Of a DNA stretch of 64,000 nt, positions 49,461 through 60,656 are shown in pieces (positions within the stretch are counted from its first letter, which is position 1; the number at the start of each line of letters is the position of its first letter). A program made the position numbers and the translations under genes. The notes under the pieces were generated by a model. It was not told where the DNA came from. It made no database searches and saw only the letters and a program-made list of their open reading frames with translations. This stretch comes from Ifrita kowaldi (taxonomy: Eukaryota > Chordata > Aves > Passeriformes > Cinclosomatidae). The stretch is from NCBI GenBank assembly GCA_013398055.1, contig VZRS01006711.1, positions 192,323 through 256,322 of the forward strand. The letters are read 5' to 3'.

Positions 49461-51929
49461 CCCACCAAGTGATTTACAAGGGGGGATATAGGCACTGCAC
49501 GTATAGGAAATCAAGCAAAGTCAGCTGTAAACATTCACAGATCTCCTGTGCTTCAGTCAATAATTTCTGCAAACCTTAAGTGGCTGCTGGAATGTGCCAC
49601 CATTTCCTGCTGCTTTCACTGCTCCACACACACCAATGAAATGGAAGCTGAGGCAGTCTGCACTGGGCCCAGCACTCACGCCAGCAGCGCTGCTGCTGAG
49701 GGTGCAGCTCACTAAATGGTGTTCATAGACGGCAGGACTAAAGGAACAGCTGTACACTTGTGCTCGTCTTGGTACAAATTTTCTGTTTCAAAACATAATT
49801 ATAGGCCGGGGGAGTAAGAAAGAAGATAGAATGAGAGCATGATGAACGTTACAAAAACTACCAGGAAAGCAATTATTTCCAACCAAAGTGTTTGGGATTA
49901 GCCCAGAAGCATTTTTGTTTTTAAGTCTTACAAGTATCTGATAGGAGCTGAAGCATTTCATGAGCTCAGCTGGTGTGCACGGGGGGGACAGTGCAGTGTG
50001 AACACCTGGGACAGGTAGGCAGGGAGCTCTGCCCTCAGGGAGGGGTGGGGATGCTCCTGCACCCCTCCCCTGGTCTCTCTGCCAGGAGCAGGCAGCCCAG
50101 GCAGGCAGCACATTTTACAGAAGGGAAATGATTTTGGATTACAGTGATCAATGATAGAAAACAGTGACCCGGGGATACAAAGCTACAGTTCATAAAATAC
50201 CAGCAGAGATTATCACACTCAAAGTACTTCCATTTCAGTTGTTCTGACCTTCAATTGGAGCTGATTTTTTTTTTTCCTTAAGCCCTTTAAATCTTCTATT
50301 GAAAATACCATGGTGCTGAACACTGGCCTGCAGCAGCATTTAGAGGATTTCCCTCCTGCATGGCTCCATCCAAAGTAGGTGCTGGGATTCCTCCCACAAG
50401 GGGTGTCTGGTTCAGAGCCAAAAGGACTCTTTAAAAATCCCCAGAGCAATCTCATTCCAAGACTAGCACGTGCATCCATAAAGCAAACTCCTGTCTCTGC
50501 TCTATTTCCCCTCTGAATAAATCCTGGAACACGAAAATGCTCTGAAGAGATGCTGCTGCTCAGCAAAGTGAGGCTGCTGAGTGTTACCAGCACCAGAGGC
50601 AGGAGAAAGACAAAAGCAATGGGAAATGCCAGCGAGGTCCTGCCAGTCATTTCTCTAAAAAAATAAACAAAACAATAAAACAGAGTCTGACGAGAACATT
50701 CAGCTGCTGTTGGGTTTCTGGGGCAATGCAGTATGCAAGTGGTCAATGGCTGCTCTTTCCTGGAGATAAATGTGCCCATAAAAGCATTTTAAATCATCGA
50801 GGACATTACTCACAGCAATACTGAATGATGGACGTGCCACGTTCTGCCAGGAACGAAGGTGATTTCTTTGCTGAACTGCTCTGTGGAGGAGCAGAAGTGC
50901 TTAAACCAAAATAAGCTCCTCACACCTACAACACTTCTGAGAAGACTCATAAAATAAGACAAGATACACCACGTTTTAGGCTAAGAAGTTCATGTGTGCT
51001 CACCAGAACCAAGATGACAGATGTGTCTGTCTCCAGCCAGCCTCCTCCTCACCCAGAAATAAAACACACAGAAAACACAGCCAGGCTGTTTGCTGTCATC
51101 CCTCATTGTCCAGATCTTTAAGAAAATAACCCAGGTTCTTCTAACAAGCAAAAGAGTCCTAAAAGTGGCCTGTGGCTGCAGTGCCTTTATGGAATGGCTT
51201 GGAGGAGACTCTGCATCTTCTGTTTTTCCATGCAAATGTTCTAAAAAGTGAGGAAGATTCCCTAGAGAAAGGCACCACTATTTAGAGCTCTGGGCATTCC
51301 TAGGAGGGCCTTTATTCCAAGCTGATCTCCAAATCCAGCCCCTCTCCAGCCCATTTCTCTGCATGCACATCAAAATGTCACAGGACATTTCATGGGTCAA
51401 ATCATGCCTTGGCTTCACCATCTCATACCTCCCCAGGTGCCAGGGCCACCCCTGCAAGAGTTAAATTCTGCTGTAATAAAAAGCAAGAAGTTATTTCCAC
51501 CCCTTGTCCCACCCTGCAGCTCGATAAATAGCAGGGAAATGATTTAATGCAAATAAACTCCATTTGCACTATTCCCAAAGAACAAAACAATCCAGTGGAG
51601 CCTTGAGCACCTCCCTCTCCCAGGATCCTGCTGCTAAATGCATTATTTCTCTCCCATCCATGGGAAATGAGAGAAAAGGAAGGATTTCTAAGTGAATGAG
51701 GTGGTCAGTGCCTCCCCAGATGAGACCTTTAAGTCAATACAGACGGATGGTGTGGCCTTTCTGTACTTCAGGGATGAAGATAAATATATAAATAAATGAA
51801 GACAGATCTTTTTATTCTGAGCCCTTGCCTCTGCCATCCTCCTGGCCTGCTTAATTGCCTGCAGTTTGTATTTATGAATACTTTTAGATCAAAGGGCTCG
51901 TTCTGGTTTGCAGCAATGGAGCTGCTGCT
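49461..51929. other. Unique non-coding DNA
   Basis: No gene is recognised. The minus-strand frame at 50219-50779 is open for 186 codons in unique sequence and begins with a hydrophobic stretch, but I recognise no family. Confidence 0.55.
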
Positions 51930-52445
51930 TGTGGTGATGCCTGAGGGGGCCGCCTGAAAACAGAGACTAGACAAGAATAAGGGAATAAAGGTGTCTCAAC
52001 CATTTTATTTTATTTACCTTTATATATTCCAGGTATATTTTATATACCTTCAAATCAAGGGTATTGATTTGAAGGCCTTCAAAGGTACACCCTGGGCAGG
52101 CCAAAGGCTACACCCAACATGGACCCTGGCTCATGGGTTCCTCACACTTTTATAAGTTTGGTTCATTTGCATGTCAGGGTTAATTATCCAGTTATAACCT
52201 CAGTTCATGATGTAATTACCCCAAGTTTGCCCCCCTTCAGATGCTTTTAGTTTACACATTTCGGGGCCTGGGACAATCAAAGTGTCCTTGAGGTGGAAAC
52301 CTCCAGAGAGAGGTTTGTTGTGTCTGACCAGCATGAGAGAACAGCAGCTGACAGGCCACAAGAAACTTCAGAGTTACACACCAGGCAGTGCAGGATTTGA
52401 AAAATATAAAAGTTAAAACCTAAGGCATCAGTGGTGCCCCAGTCA
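51930..52445 (-). mobile_element. Endogenous retrovirus solo LTR (minus)
   Basis: Read on the minus strand, this 516-bp block begins TGACTGGGGC, ends CACCACA and is flanked by the same five bases, CTGCT, at 51925-51929 and 52446-52450 (candidate target duplication). In order it holds an octamer ATGCAAAT (plus 52165-52172), a TATA box TATAAAAG (plus 52147-52154) and overlapping AATAAA signals (plus 52004-52014). That is the U3-R-U5 arrangement. No internal retroviral genes adjoin it, so it is a solo LTR. A 5-bp duplication suits ERVL-like elements, but the flank is a CTG-rich run, so the exact ends are less certain than the LTR call. Confidence 0.72.
52047..52075. repeat. Perfect 12-bp inverted repeat inside the LTR
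   Basis: CCTTCAAATCAA (52047-52058) and its exact complement (52064-52075) are separated by five bases. Flanking palindromes AGGTATA/TATACCT (52031-52037 and 52043-52049) and GAAGGCCTTC (52071-52080) overlap it. It lies downstream of the LTR TATA box, so it would be transcribed as a hairpin in the R or leader region. Confidence 0.9.
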
Positions 52446-55400
52446 CTGCTGAGGTTCCTGCTGTGCCCTGGGATCTAGGCAAAAAAATAAAAGTGGATTT
52501 TTCACTAATAATCTCTTAAAGTGGTTTCCATTCCACATTTTGGGCCCCACATCCTGAATGCACCTGAACACTCTTTATTCCTCTTCCTGTCAAGCTGCTC
52601 TGGTACCTCAGTGGTACCCAGAGCCTGAGCATCCTCCAGCTGCACCTGGAACCATCAGGAACACCAGAAAACCACCCCTGAGCCACTGAGGAACCCCTTT
52701 AGAACACACAATTAATGTTCTGCTCTCAGCTTCACAGAGCCCACCAACTCCACCAGCCTAACCCCGAGGAAAAAGGTGCTTTAGCCATGTAATTAAACCC
52801 AAGGAGCGACCATGGAACCAAAAGTTAATCCAGAATTAGTTAAATCAGTATCTTCACACCCAAAGATCCTCCACCAATGCTAACTTCAACTCAGGCACTG
52901 GATTAGCTACCCTAAAAATGAAGTGGTTTTCTGAAATAATGAGGTTATTGTACTTCATTAACTGAGAAAAAATTAATTGGGTTCACAAGAAAAGCCACAC
53001 TGTAGTAAGTCCAGCTTTGCCTTTCTCGTGTACAAATATTTGGGGAAAAAAACATACACTTAAGGAAGGGAACATCATCCCTAGCAGCCAAGAGCATGGG
53101 GGCCATGTAAACAAACAGTACAAGCTCAGAGTTGGGCAGGAGATGTAAAAAAGGAGGATAAATAGGAAAGGATGAACTTCTGGAGCAGCATCTTCAGCAA
53201 GCACAGAGCCAAGCAGAAAAATTCACCCAGAAAAATCTGGGCTGCTGCATCCACTGCCAAGTGCTCAAATTCTGAACTTTATTCTGCAAATGAAAAGGAA
53301 GGTTCTCACCTGGAAGAAACTCAACTTTTGGGATCAGGTATTGTTTGCACCCCCCATTTTGGGGACAGTTGGTACCTGTTTTGAGATTGTGACTGAAAGA
53401 ACAGGACAAATACAAGGAAAAACTTGTGTTTTGCAAGTGTTTGTGGGATCACGGTGGTTCCAGCTTTGTCCAACACCCTCCAAGCTCTACGAGATAGTTT
53501 GTACCATCACCTAAAGGCTCCCATTCTGCTGGGACACTGCTCGAGGCAGATAATCAAATCACTCCAGAATCACTGAGAATAGGACAGAGGTGAAGCTGTT
53601 AAAAACCCCCCATCAACCTAAAGGTCAGGGCCTTCAGCAGCACAGAAAAAGAATTATTCCTGCAGTCCTCAAACAGATTTCTGCTTGATATAAAGCAGGA
53701 CCGTTTACAGCTCAGCAAAATTTGAAAACTGGTAGTAAAGCACATTACAAGCTTTCTTAATTCAATTTTCCCTGGCATTTATTGTGGTTAATAAAATACC
53801 CAAATGTCATCGAGATTTATAAAAATGTATTTATAGGTTAATAAATGCGCAAAACGGATTATTCAGAAAAACAGCTTACAGAAAGCCTGGCATCCTAAAT
53901 GGATACAGATTTGGGGTTTGCTGCCTGTCAGAGGGGTAATTAGTGCTTATTTACACAGATTTTACTTCCCTGTGAAAACACAGCACTGAATGCAGAGTTC
54001 AGGCTCAGCGTTATCTCCGCTGGGAACTTCCATCCACCAAGATGGAAGAATAAAGGCTCCTCCAAAGATCCTCTGCAGTGGATTCTTTTGGGAATGCCAC
54101 CCTGCTACTCGCCAAAATAAAGACCATAAATACCAAAGTTCAGGGTGAGGATTTGCCTGGGCTGGAATGGTGATAAACGGGCAAAGAGGCTCTGTTTTGA
54201 ATTCAAGAACATAACTTTAAATAAGAAAAATGCACGTTAAGGCATGCTGGAACAAGTCTGGAAGCACTGATGGGAGTGACAGCCTCTATTTTCACTTTTT
54301 TATGAAGTATTTCCAGCGAGCGACTCAGATTTTTTGCTAAATAGGCACAAAATTTAAACTATTTATTGGCTTTTTCCAGCTGTGCCAATAAACTGCTTTG
54401 GATGGTGCAGTGTTGGGTCTGTGTACACATATACACACAAAAACCTGGATTATTTCTTTCCCTCACCTCTTAACATGCTGGATGACAAACATTCTCTGCT
54501 GTTCAAGCAAAATTCTAAATATACAGGGGAAAAAGTAATATAAAAATATAAAATACACACATATAAAAATATATATAGAAAAAACCCACAAACCCATACT
54601 CCTCCCCAGAAAGTTTTGTCCCTTTTGCCCCATTTTTAACAAACCCTCCTGAAAAAGTCCTGTCAAATATTAAGCTTTTTTTCCCTGCTCTTCCTTCTGA
54701 ATAATTCAAGTTCAGCCTTTTCATTGCTGTTTCCAGATCTGGGTCTTACGCCGAGCCAGAACTTCCTTGAAATAAACTTTAATGTGCTTTAATAATATCC
54801 CTGCTAATGCTGGTGATTGGCACTGCTCTGTCTTTAACAACTGCTGCCACACTGAGTGTAACCAAAGCTTTTACTTGTAATTAGTGCTCTGAGCTGAATT
54901 CTGGTACAATCCCATTTATATCCAAATTATTTTTAATGAACGCTGGGCTGCACCAGACTGGAGGGCTACAGGTTTAAAAGAAAATGGATTAATATTTTAT
55001 TTTCAAGCCATTCCAAATGCATTTCTGTAACTAATAAAGAAACAAAACCCACATAAAGCAGTTGCTAAGATAATTGACCAAAAAGAGGATTTTCCAACTC
55101 ATGGAGCACTGCATGAAGTTTTTTGTTCATTAGAGCACAAGCACAGCAGAGATTTACGGACACAAATAGACACAATTTCAGGAAAAGCAGAGAGAGGGAT
55201 GCACATACACAAATAACATAAAACACAGCAGCTTATGGGACATGCTGAGCCTTTTAAGCACCGAGAGGACAAACATTTCGAGGCACTCATCCCTTCTAAA
55301 AGGTATTTAATATAATGTAAAAGCCTCACGTTTCCCAGAAAGCTTTCACGTACAGCTCAGCTTTTTTAGGCAAATGCCTTCTGAGCCCTCACTAATACAG

Positions 55401-55660
55401 TAAGTTATAAAAATTCTTGGCAATGTCATTCTCATTCCAGAAGCTGCCATTTTTTAATTGACACTTCTGCATTACACAAGTAAAGGACACTGATTTCCTT
55501 TTTTTTTAAAATACCTTCATTTCCCTTAAAACTTATCAGGGAGTTACAGACATTTCTAGGCATTAGTCTTAAAAGACATTAGCAAAGAAACATTTCAGGC
55601 CCTTAATGCCACAAGTTTTAGCAGTCACTGAGCTTTCCAAAGCCAAAATAAAACTCAAAA
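52446..55660. other. Unique AT-rich non-coding DNA
   Basis: No gene is recognised. Short AT-rich runs lie at 54533-54590. 53760-53900 is AT-rich with isolated CpGs and might be a conserved element. Confidence 0.6.
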
Positions 55661-55699
55661 TGTCCTATTTTAACTTGTAAACCAAGTTAAAATAGGACA
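55661..55699. repeat. Perfect 17-bp inverted repeat (hairpin)
   Basis: TGTCCTATTTTAACTTG (55661-55677) is followed by the 5-base loop TAAAC and its exact reverse complement (55683-55699). After a 3-base bulge the stem can continue with CAAAA (55656-55660) paired to TTTTG (55703-55707). No transposon around it is recognised. It could be a local inverted duplication, a tiny MITE-like remnant or a structured RNA element. Confidence 0.92.
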
Positions 55700-55707
55700 A
55701 AATTTTG

Positions 55708-57356
55708 CTTCTTTCAGCAAGGCCCCAGTCCATGAACACAGCCCCAAATTATCAGTCAGGAGAAATGCCCAGTCCTGGAGAGCCCAACACTATTCCCAGG
55801 AGGTAAAACACATCTCAGATGTAAGGATTTTATTATTCCAGAAATTTTATTATTTCTTTTCAGGACTGAAAACCTCCACCTCCTTTAGAAGTCCTGGAGG
55901 ACACAGAACATCCTGGCAGGGCCAGGTGTCCCTTTGCCAAGCTAAAAGGGAGATTGTTGTGATGGAAAATCACCACCATTCCCTCTCTTTCTATCAAAAC
56001 CAGCACAATTATTTTAATTATTATTGTTTTTAGAAACATTTCTCCCCAGTGTCACAGAGGTGGTGGGGTGGGAGCCCCGGGGGTCACTCCTGCCCCTTCC
56101 AGACCCTTAACTTTGTTGGGATTTTGAGCTATACACAAACCCCAAATTTTTAGCTTCCCTTCTTTCCTCCATCTGCATTCGCACTCCCTAATTAGCTTTA
56201 ATTACAATGTGCATCATTAGCCTTTGGTCTTTTCCCCGGGTGCTCACCCATCCCTTGGGGAATGTGCTGCTTTACTGATGACAGCAGGGAAGGGGAGATT
56301 CACTGCAGAAGAACTCCCAGGAAATTTCAGAGTCCCAAAAATTTCACTGTCAGAAAAAGTTAAGGTTTATTCAAAGCCCTTTTTGATGCAAAAAAAAAAG
56401 TGAGACTGGAGATCCCACAAACTTTTCTTGGCAGCTTCTGGGCCTTTTAAGTGACAGCTTTTCTCAGTCAGTCAAACAAGAAAGTGCTCACTGCAGCCTC
56501 CCTTCCTCTGTGCAACGTTTTGCCTCCAGACTGAATTAAATATTCTGCAAACTCTACTTTTTTTGGAACAGCTTTCAAGAAAAGGGGTAAATTTTTAGAT
56601 GAACCAATTAATTCAGAACACGGCTGTCCTAATTAACCCTCCATGATTCAAAGACTGCTTATGCTGTACAGCTGCAAGCACACGAAAATATATTTATTCT
56701 AAAAAAACCTTTAGAAAATAAAGTTTCCTGTCTCGGTCCAAAGTCCGTTTGACCTGCTGGAAAAGTACCACCAATTTGGAACGAGGTTTTTAGAGCAATT
56801 TGCATTATTTTTAGGAAAGATTATCTTAAAGCCAAGATTCTGAAAGACTCTTAAGAAGTCTAAAGCACCACTCGAGACCCGAGTCACAAAAGCTTTCTGC
56901 AGACAAAATTCTCATTACAATCAGCAGGGGTTTGCTCTCCTAATGAGTATCTGAGTGAACTGATTGGAGTGCTCAGCTTTGGAGGTGGTTGGTGCACAAG
57001 ATCTTCTTGACTCGATGATTTCCCTGCAATACACAGCACTGAACTCCTGGCAAACAGCAATTGTGGCAGGGCTGGAAAGGGTGGAAATGGGTGAAGTTCT
57101 ACCCAAAGCAGCTCTCGGAAGTACAAATTGTTCTCACTTCAATGACACCGCTCACAGCTCCCATCGAATAAACGATCCAATTGTTCTAACTCCTTCACAT
57201 AGCACAGACAGGCTGCAATTCTTACCCTCTTGTGCCAATAAACTTGGGAGAAAAAGAAATTAAGGAGTTCTTGTCCTGTTAAAATCTGCCTTGATGATAA
57301 AAGTCATGAACCCGCTGACATCCAGGGTGGCAATAAAGGGAAGCTGAGTCGCAGTT
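55708..57356. other. Unique non-coding DNA
   Basis: No gene is recognised. Opposing open frames near 56884-57263 have no motif. Confidence 0.6.
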
Positions 57357-57920
57357 TGTAATAACCAGAACCCATGCTGGAAGTTCTTCACAGCTCCTGC
57401 CCCTCTCAGTGGATGGATCACAGTGAAAGGAATGAGGGACTCGTCTTTACAAACAAGCTGTGGGCCTGCTGGAAGATAAAACCAGTACTGAGAGATAAAA
57501 GAAACAACGGGGAGGATGCCACTGATTGATGAACGGAAAGAAGGAGATTTGCCTTTACAAATAAACTACAGGTCTGCTGATAAATGAAATTGGATATTGA
57601 GAGATGAAAGAAGCAATGGGAAGAACCATAAATTCCATAGGAATTAAAATAAAGGGGGGGTTATACATCAGAAGGGAGCCTCAGGTATCAGGCATTTCGG
57701 GCAGTCTGTACCTCTCAAGTACCTCAGGCAATGGGGAAAGAGAGAGGAAAATGCGGCCGGGAAATTGGGATAAAAGGAGGCTGCACCCTCCAAAAATTTG
57801 AGAGGCCCTAGGGGAAATGCCCCATGACCTCTCCCTTTATTCAAATAAAGTAACAAGACTCCTCTGTCTCCTTTTTGGACATAAACCTCTGGCATTTGTG
57901 GATTAATTTTCCTGACAACA
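57357..57920 (+). mobile_element. Endogenous retrovirus LTR (plus)
   Basis: The plus strand has a U3-R-U5 layout. A duplicated U3 module is followed by a TATA-like 'gggataaaaggagg' (57768-57780), a polyadenylation signal AATAAA (57844-57849) about 75 bp downstream, and a pyrimidine-rich U5 ending near 'tttcctgacaaca'. The proposed start TGTAATAACC at 57357 is the best TG I can find, but I see no matching target duplication, so the ends are uncertain. The U3 pattern resembles LTRs I associate with songbird endogenous retroviruses (memory, not a search). No retroviral genes adjoin it. Confidence 0.7.
57424..57627 (+). repeat. Duplicated U3 module within the LTR
   Basis: Two imperfect copies, about 57424-57520 and 57535-57627, share the sequence of features 'ctttacaaa', 'ctgctg', 'tgagagat(a/g)aaagaa' and 'caa(c/t)ggg(g/a)a'. 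Duplicated U3 blocks often act as LTR enhancers; here that is inference. Confidence 0.75.
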
Positions 57921-60479
57921 ACATCCATCCCTGGGTTTTAATGAACGAAGGGCAAACTGCAGCTGTCCAATAAAAGCATTCTGAAAACCACGGCCGCCTG
58001 CGTTCATGCGCCGCCCAAAATCCTCGGCGCACAAAGCGATGGCACCGAACGCCACCACAGCTTTTATTGGCTCCAATAAAGCACTGAACTGCTTTAGGGT
58101 GATTTTAGGAGCCAGTGAGCTCTCAGATGTGTGCACTTCAGCAGTGGGACTTCGTGTCAGCCCATCCAACCCCGTGGATTTCGAGCAGTGTGAAAAATTG
58201 GGATCAGATTCCAAGCAGGTTTTAGCACCACGCAGACCCTGGGGGATGCTCCATAGGAATCATCCCCCTCATCCAAATTCCTGCTGAAGTGTTTTCAGCC
58301 CTGGCACCCTGGAATTGGCCACTCTCAACGCAAAGTGCCAGAGGAACTTCTCCATGGGATATTCCAAGTGAGTTCTGAGTCCTTCCCAGCCCACCCTTCT
58401 ACACCCCAGAGCTCCACAATCAGCCAGTTTTGCCACCAAAGCCAGTACAGAATACTTCTGTCTCCTCTTCATCCTTCTTCCCCACATTCCAGTTTATATC
58501 CTGTTCTCCTACAGCTGCTTTTGCTGGGCTGTTTCGTCCAGTGGATCACTAAAAACAACATTTCTGTGATTATATTTATTTAGTTTTACTTATTTAAATA
58601 GGTTGCTTCTCCAGAAAGGTCACTTACTCTTATTTCTCCTTCCTTCCCCCATGAAACAGAAAATATTTTAGTACATTCTTCTATTTAAACAAGCACAGTA
58701 GATTAATTAATATATTTAGTCTCTGGAAAGCTCCTAAATTCTGTCTAGCAGAAAGTGGCCATGAAATTTTCTTGGTTTTTTCCCCCCCTGTAATTAGGCA
58801 TAATAATTAGCACAATAATGCCCTTGTTAACATTCCTAATTATATGCAACCAGTGCATGGATAGCTCCTAGAAGGAAGCTGGTTACCTTTCCCATCTCAC
58901 GTGGGCCAGGCAAAGTAGGATCCTGTGCTGAGCGAGGAGGGGCTGCGGAGCCAGCCTGCCCTGCAAACCAACCAGCAGGGCCTAACACAGCCCCAGCATC
59001 AAAACCACCCCTCGAGAAAGTCATAAAACAGCTCCCAGCCAGGCAAAAAAAATGTTCAATAAACCCTCTACATCAAAAGCAGCACCAGGTTCTCCCAGCA
59101 CTCGAGTTTTGCCACTCGTTCTTTCGGACTCATTAATCAGCTCCGGCCCGGCCGCGGGTTCTGCCTCGGCTCTGACGACATCAACTCGGGGACCTCTTCC
59201 ATTTTTACATTTTCAGCACATGCTGCCCTGTCACCAAGCTGCTCAGGTTAGCTCTGCTGGGAGGCTGGCTCGTTCCAGGAATAGAAATTAATTAATCAGT
59301 GTATTTTCCGCCCCCGTGCCAGGAAAAACATCCCTGATTAAAACGCTGCGCTCAAGTTTTCGCAATCACTGCCGACACCGCTATTGATTAAATGGAAACC
59401 TTGCGAGCACTTACTCATTTTAGAGGTGGATTTATTTCAGTCCTCTCAAGCTCCTTTGTTTTAATTAAAGGGTATGTTCTAGACACGCTATTATTATATA
59501 TTGAGAACACCTCTGTAAGCCTAAACCATCTTCGTGGAAAAAGGAGTGCTCGTAGATGATGGGAGTACTAATTCCCCAGCCAGAATCAGTCTGGAGAGCA
59601 GCGTGCCTTGGAGGCGAGCACTGACACTTGCTGTGGAAGCTCCAAACCCACCTCCAACGCTGCTCCCTGGCAGAAAAAGTGCCTCAAACGTGGCTGTGCT
59701 GAGGAGTTGGGGCACCCCAAATAAATCCCACCAAGACTGCAAACCTGGCAGCAGTCTTTGCACCTTACTTGGTTCGTATCACCGAAATGGAAATAAAGAA
59801 AGGAACGACCTTTCGGCCCCAGTCTCCATTAGTGATCCTCCTCATGTGCTTGGTACACTCAAATGCCATATTATCCTTTCCACATCCCAAAGGATAGGAC
59901 ATCACACTTATCCCTGCACCTTTTCACGTCTCACTGCTTTCCTTTGCATCTTTATGGAGACAAATGTTCACCAATTCCTTTTGAAAATACAAGATATTAA
60001 TCCTCACACACTCCATTATAAGGAAATCATGCTAAATTAGCCCAGTAATTACAAATTGTGAATTATCCGGTCAGCTCTGATAGATGGGAGCTTGAAACAT
60101 TCTTGACCTTAAATACCTCACACATTCCTCACTATTTTACTTCTAGTACAATTGCATGGAATGCTGTGGGAAGAAGATTCCTATAAATGTGCATTCTTTA
60201 GTTATTTTGCCATTTTTTCCCTTACCAAAACCACACAACTCTTCTCAAGATGCCCGGAACACTCTCAAACCTCCAGGTGCATAAATTAGTGGTGCTGCAT
60301 AAGGCAGCCCTAATTTATGCACTCACTACGGACCCAATTAGTTCCTGTGTAGCAGAATGCCAAACAGATTTCCCTAATAAAGCAGAACATATCACATCTA
60401 ATATTTATATGGAACACCGAGCCTTAACTCTGTCACTCTGTGTCACCAACTCCAGACTTTTAAAAAGGAATTCTGAATC
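57921..60479. other. Unique non-coding DNA
   Basis: A compact CpG cluster (10 CpGs in about 63 bp, 57990-58052) lies just right of the LTR. 59290-59500 is AT-rich with TAATTAAT sites and retained CpGs. The open frame at 59534-60040 (plus, 168 codons) is in unique sequence without a recognisable domain. Confidence 0.55.
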
Positions 60480-60656
60480 AGCAGGGACACCTTCCACTGT
60501 CCCAGGCTGCTCCAAGCCCCAATGTCCAGCCTGGCCTTGGGCACTGCCAGGGATCCAGGGGCAGCCCCAGCTGCTCTGGGCACCCTGTGCCAGGGCCTGC
60601 CCACCCTCACAGGGAAGGATTCCTTCCCAATATCCAATTTAAACCTCTCCCACATG
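60480..60656 (-). mobile_element. CR1 LINE fragment (minus), 3' end lost
   Basis: The match to the reverse complement of CR1 starts abruptly at 'agcagggacacc' and continues through 'ctgccagggatccaggggca' to 'cttcccaatatccaattt'. The terminal 60-70 bp of the CR1 3' end that other copies keep are missing. Since CR1 normally retains its 3' end, this points to a later deletion. Confidence 0.92.

Noticed and set aside
59534..60040. 168-codon plus-strand open frame
   Set aside because: No recognisable family, and the opposite strand is also open for 80 codons. Kept only as part of a unique block.
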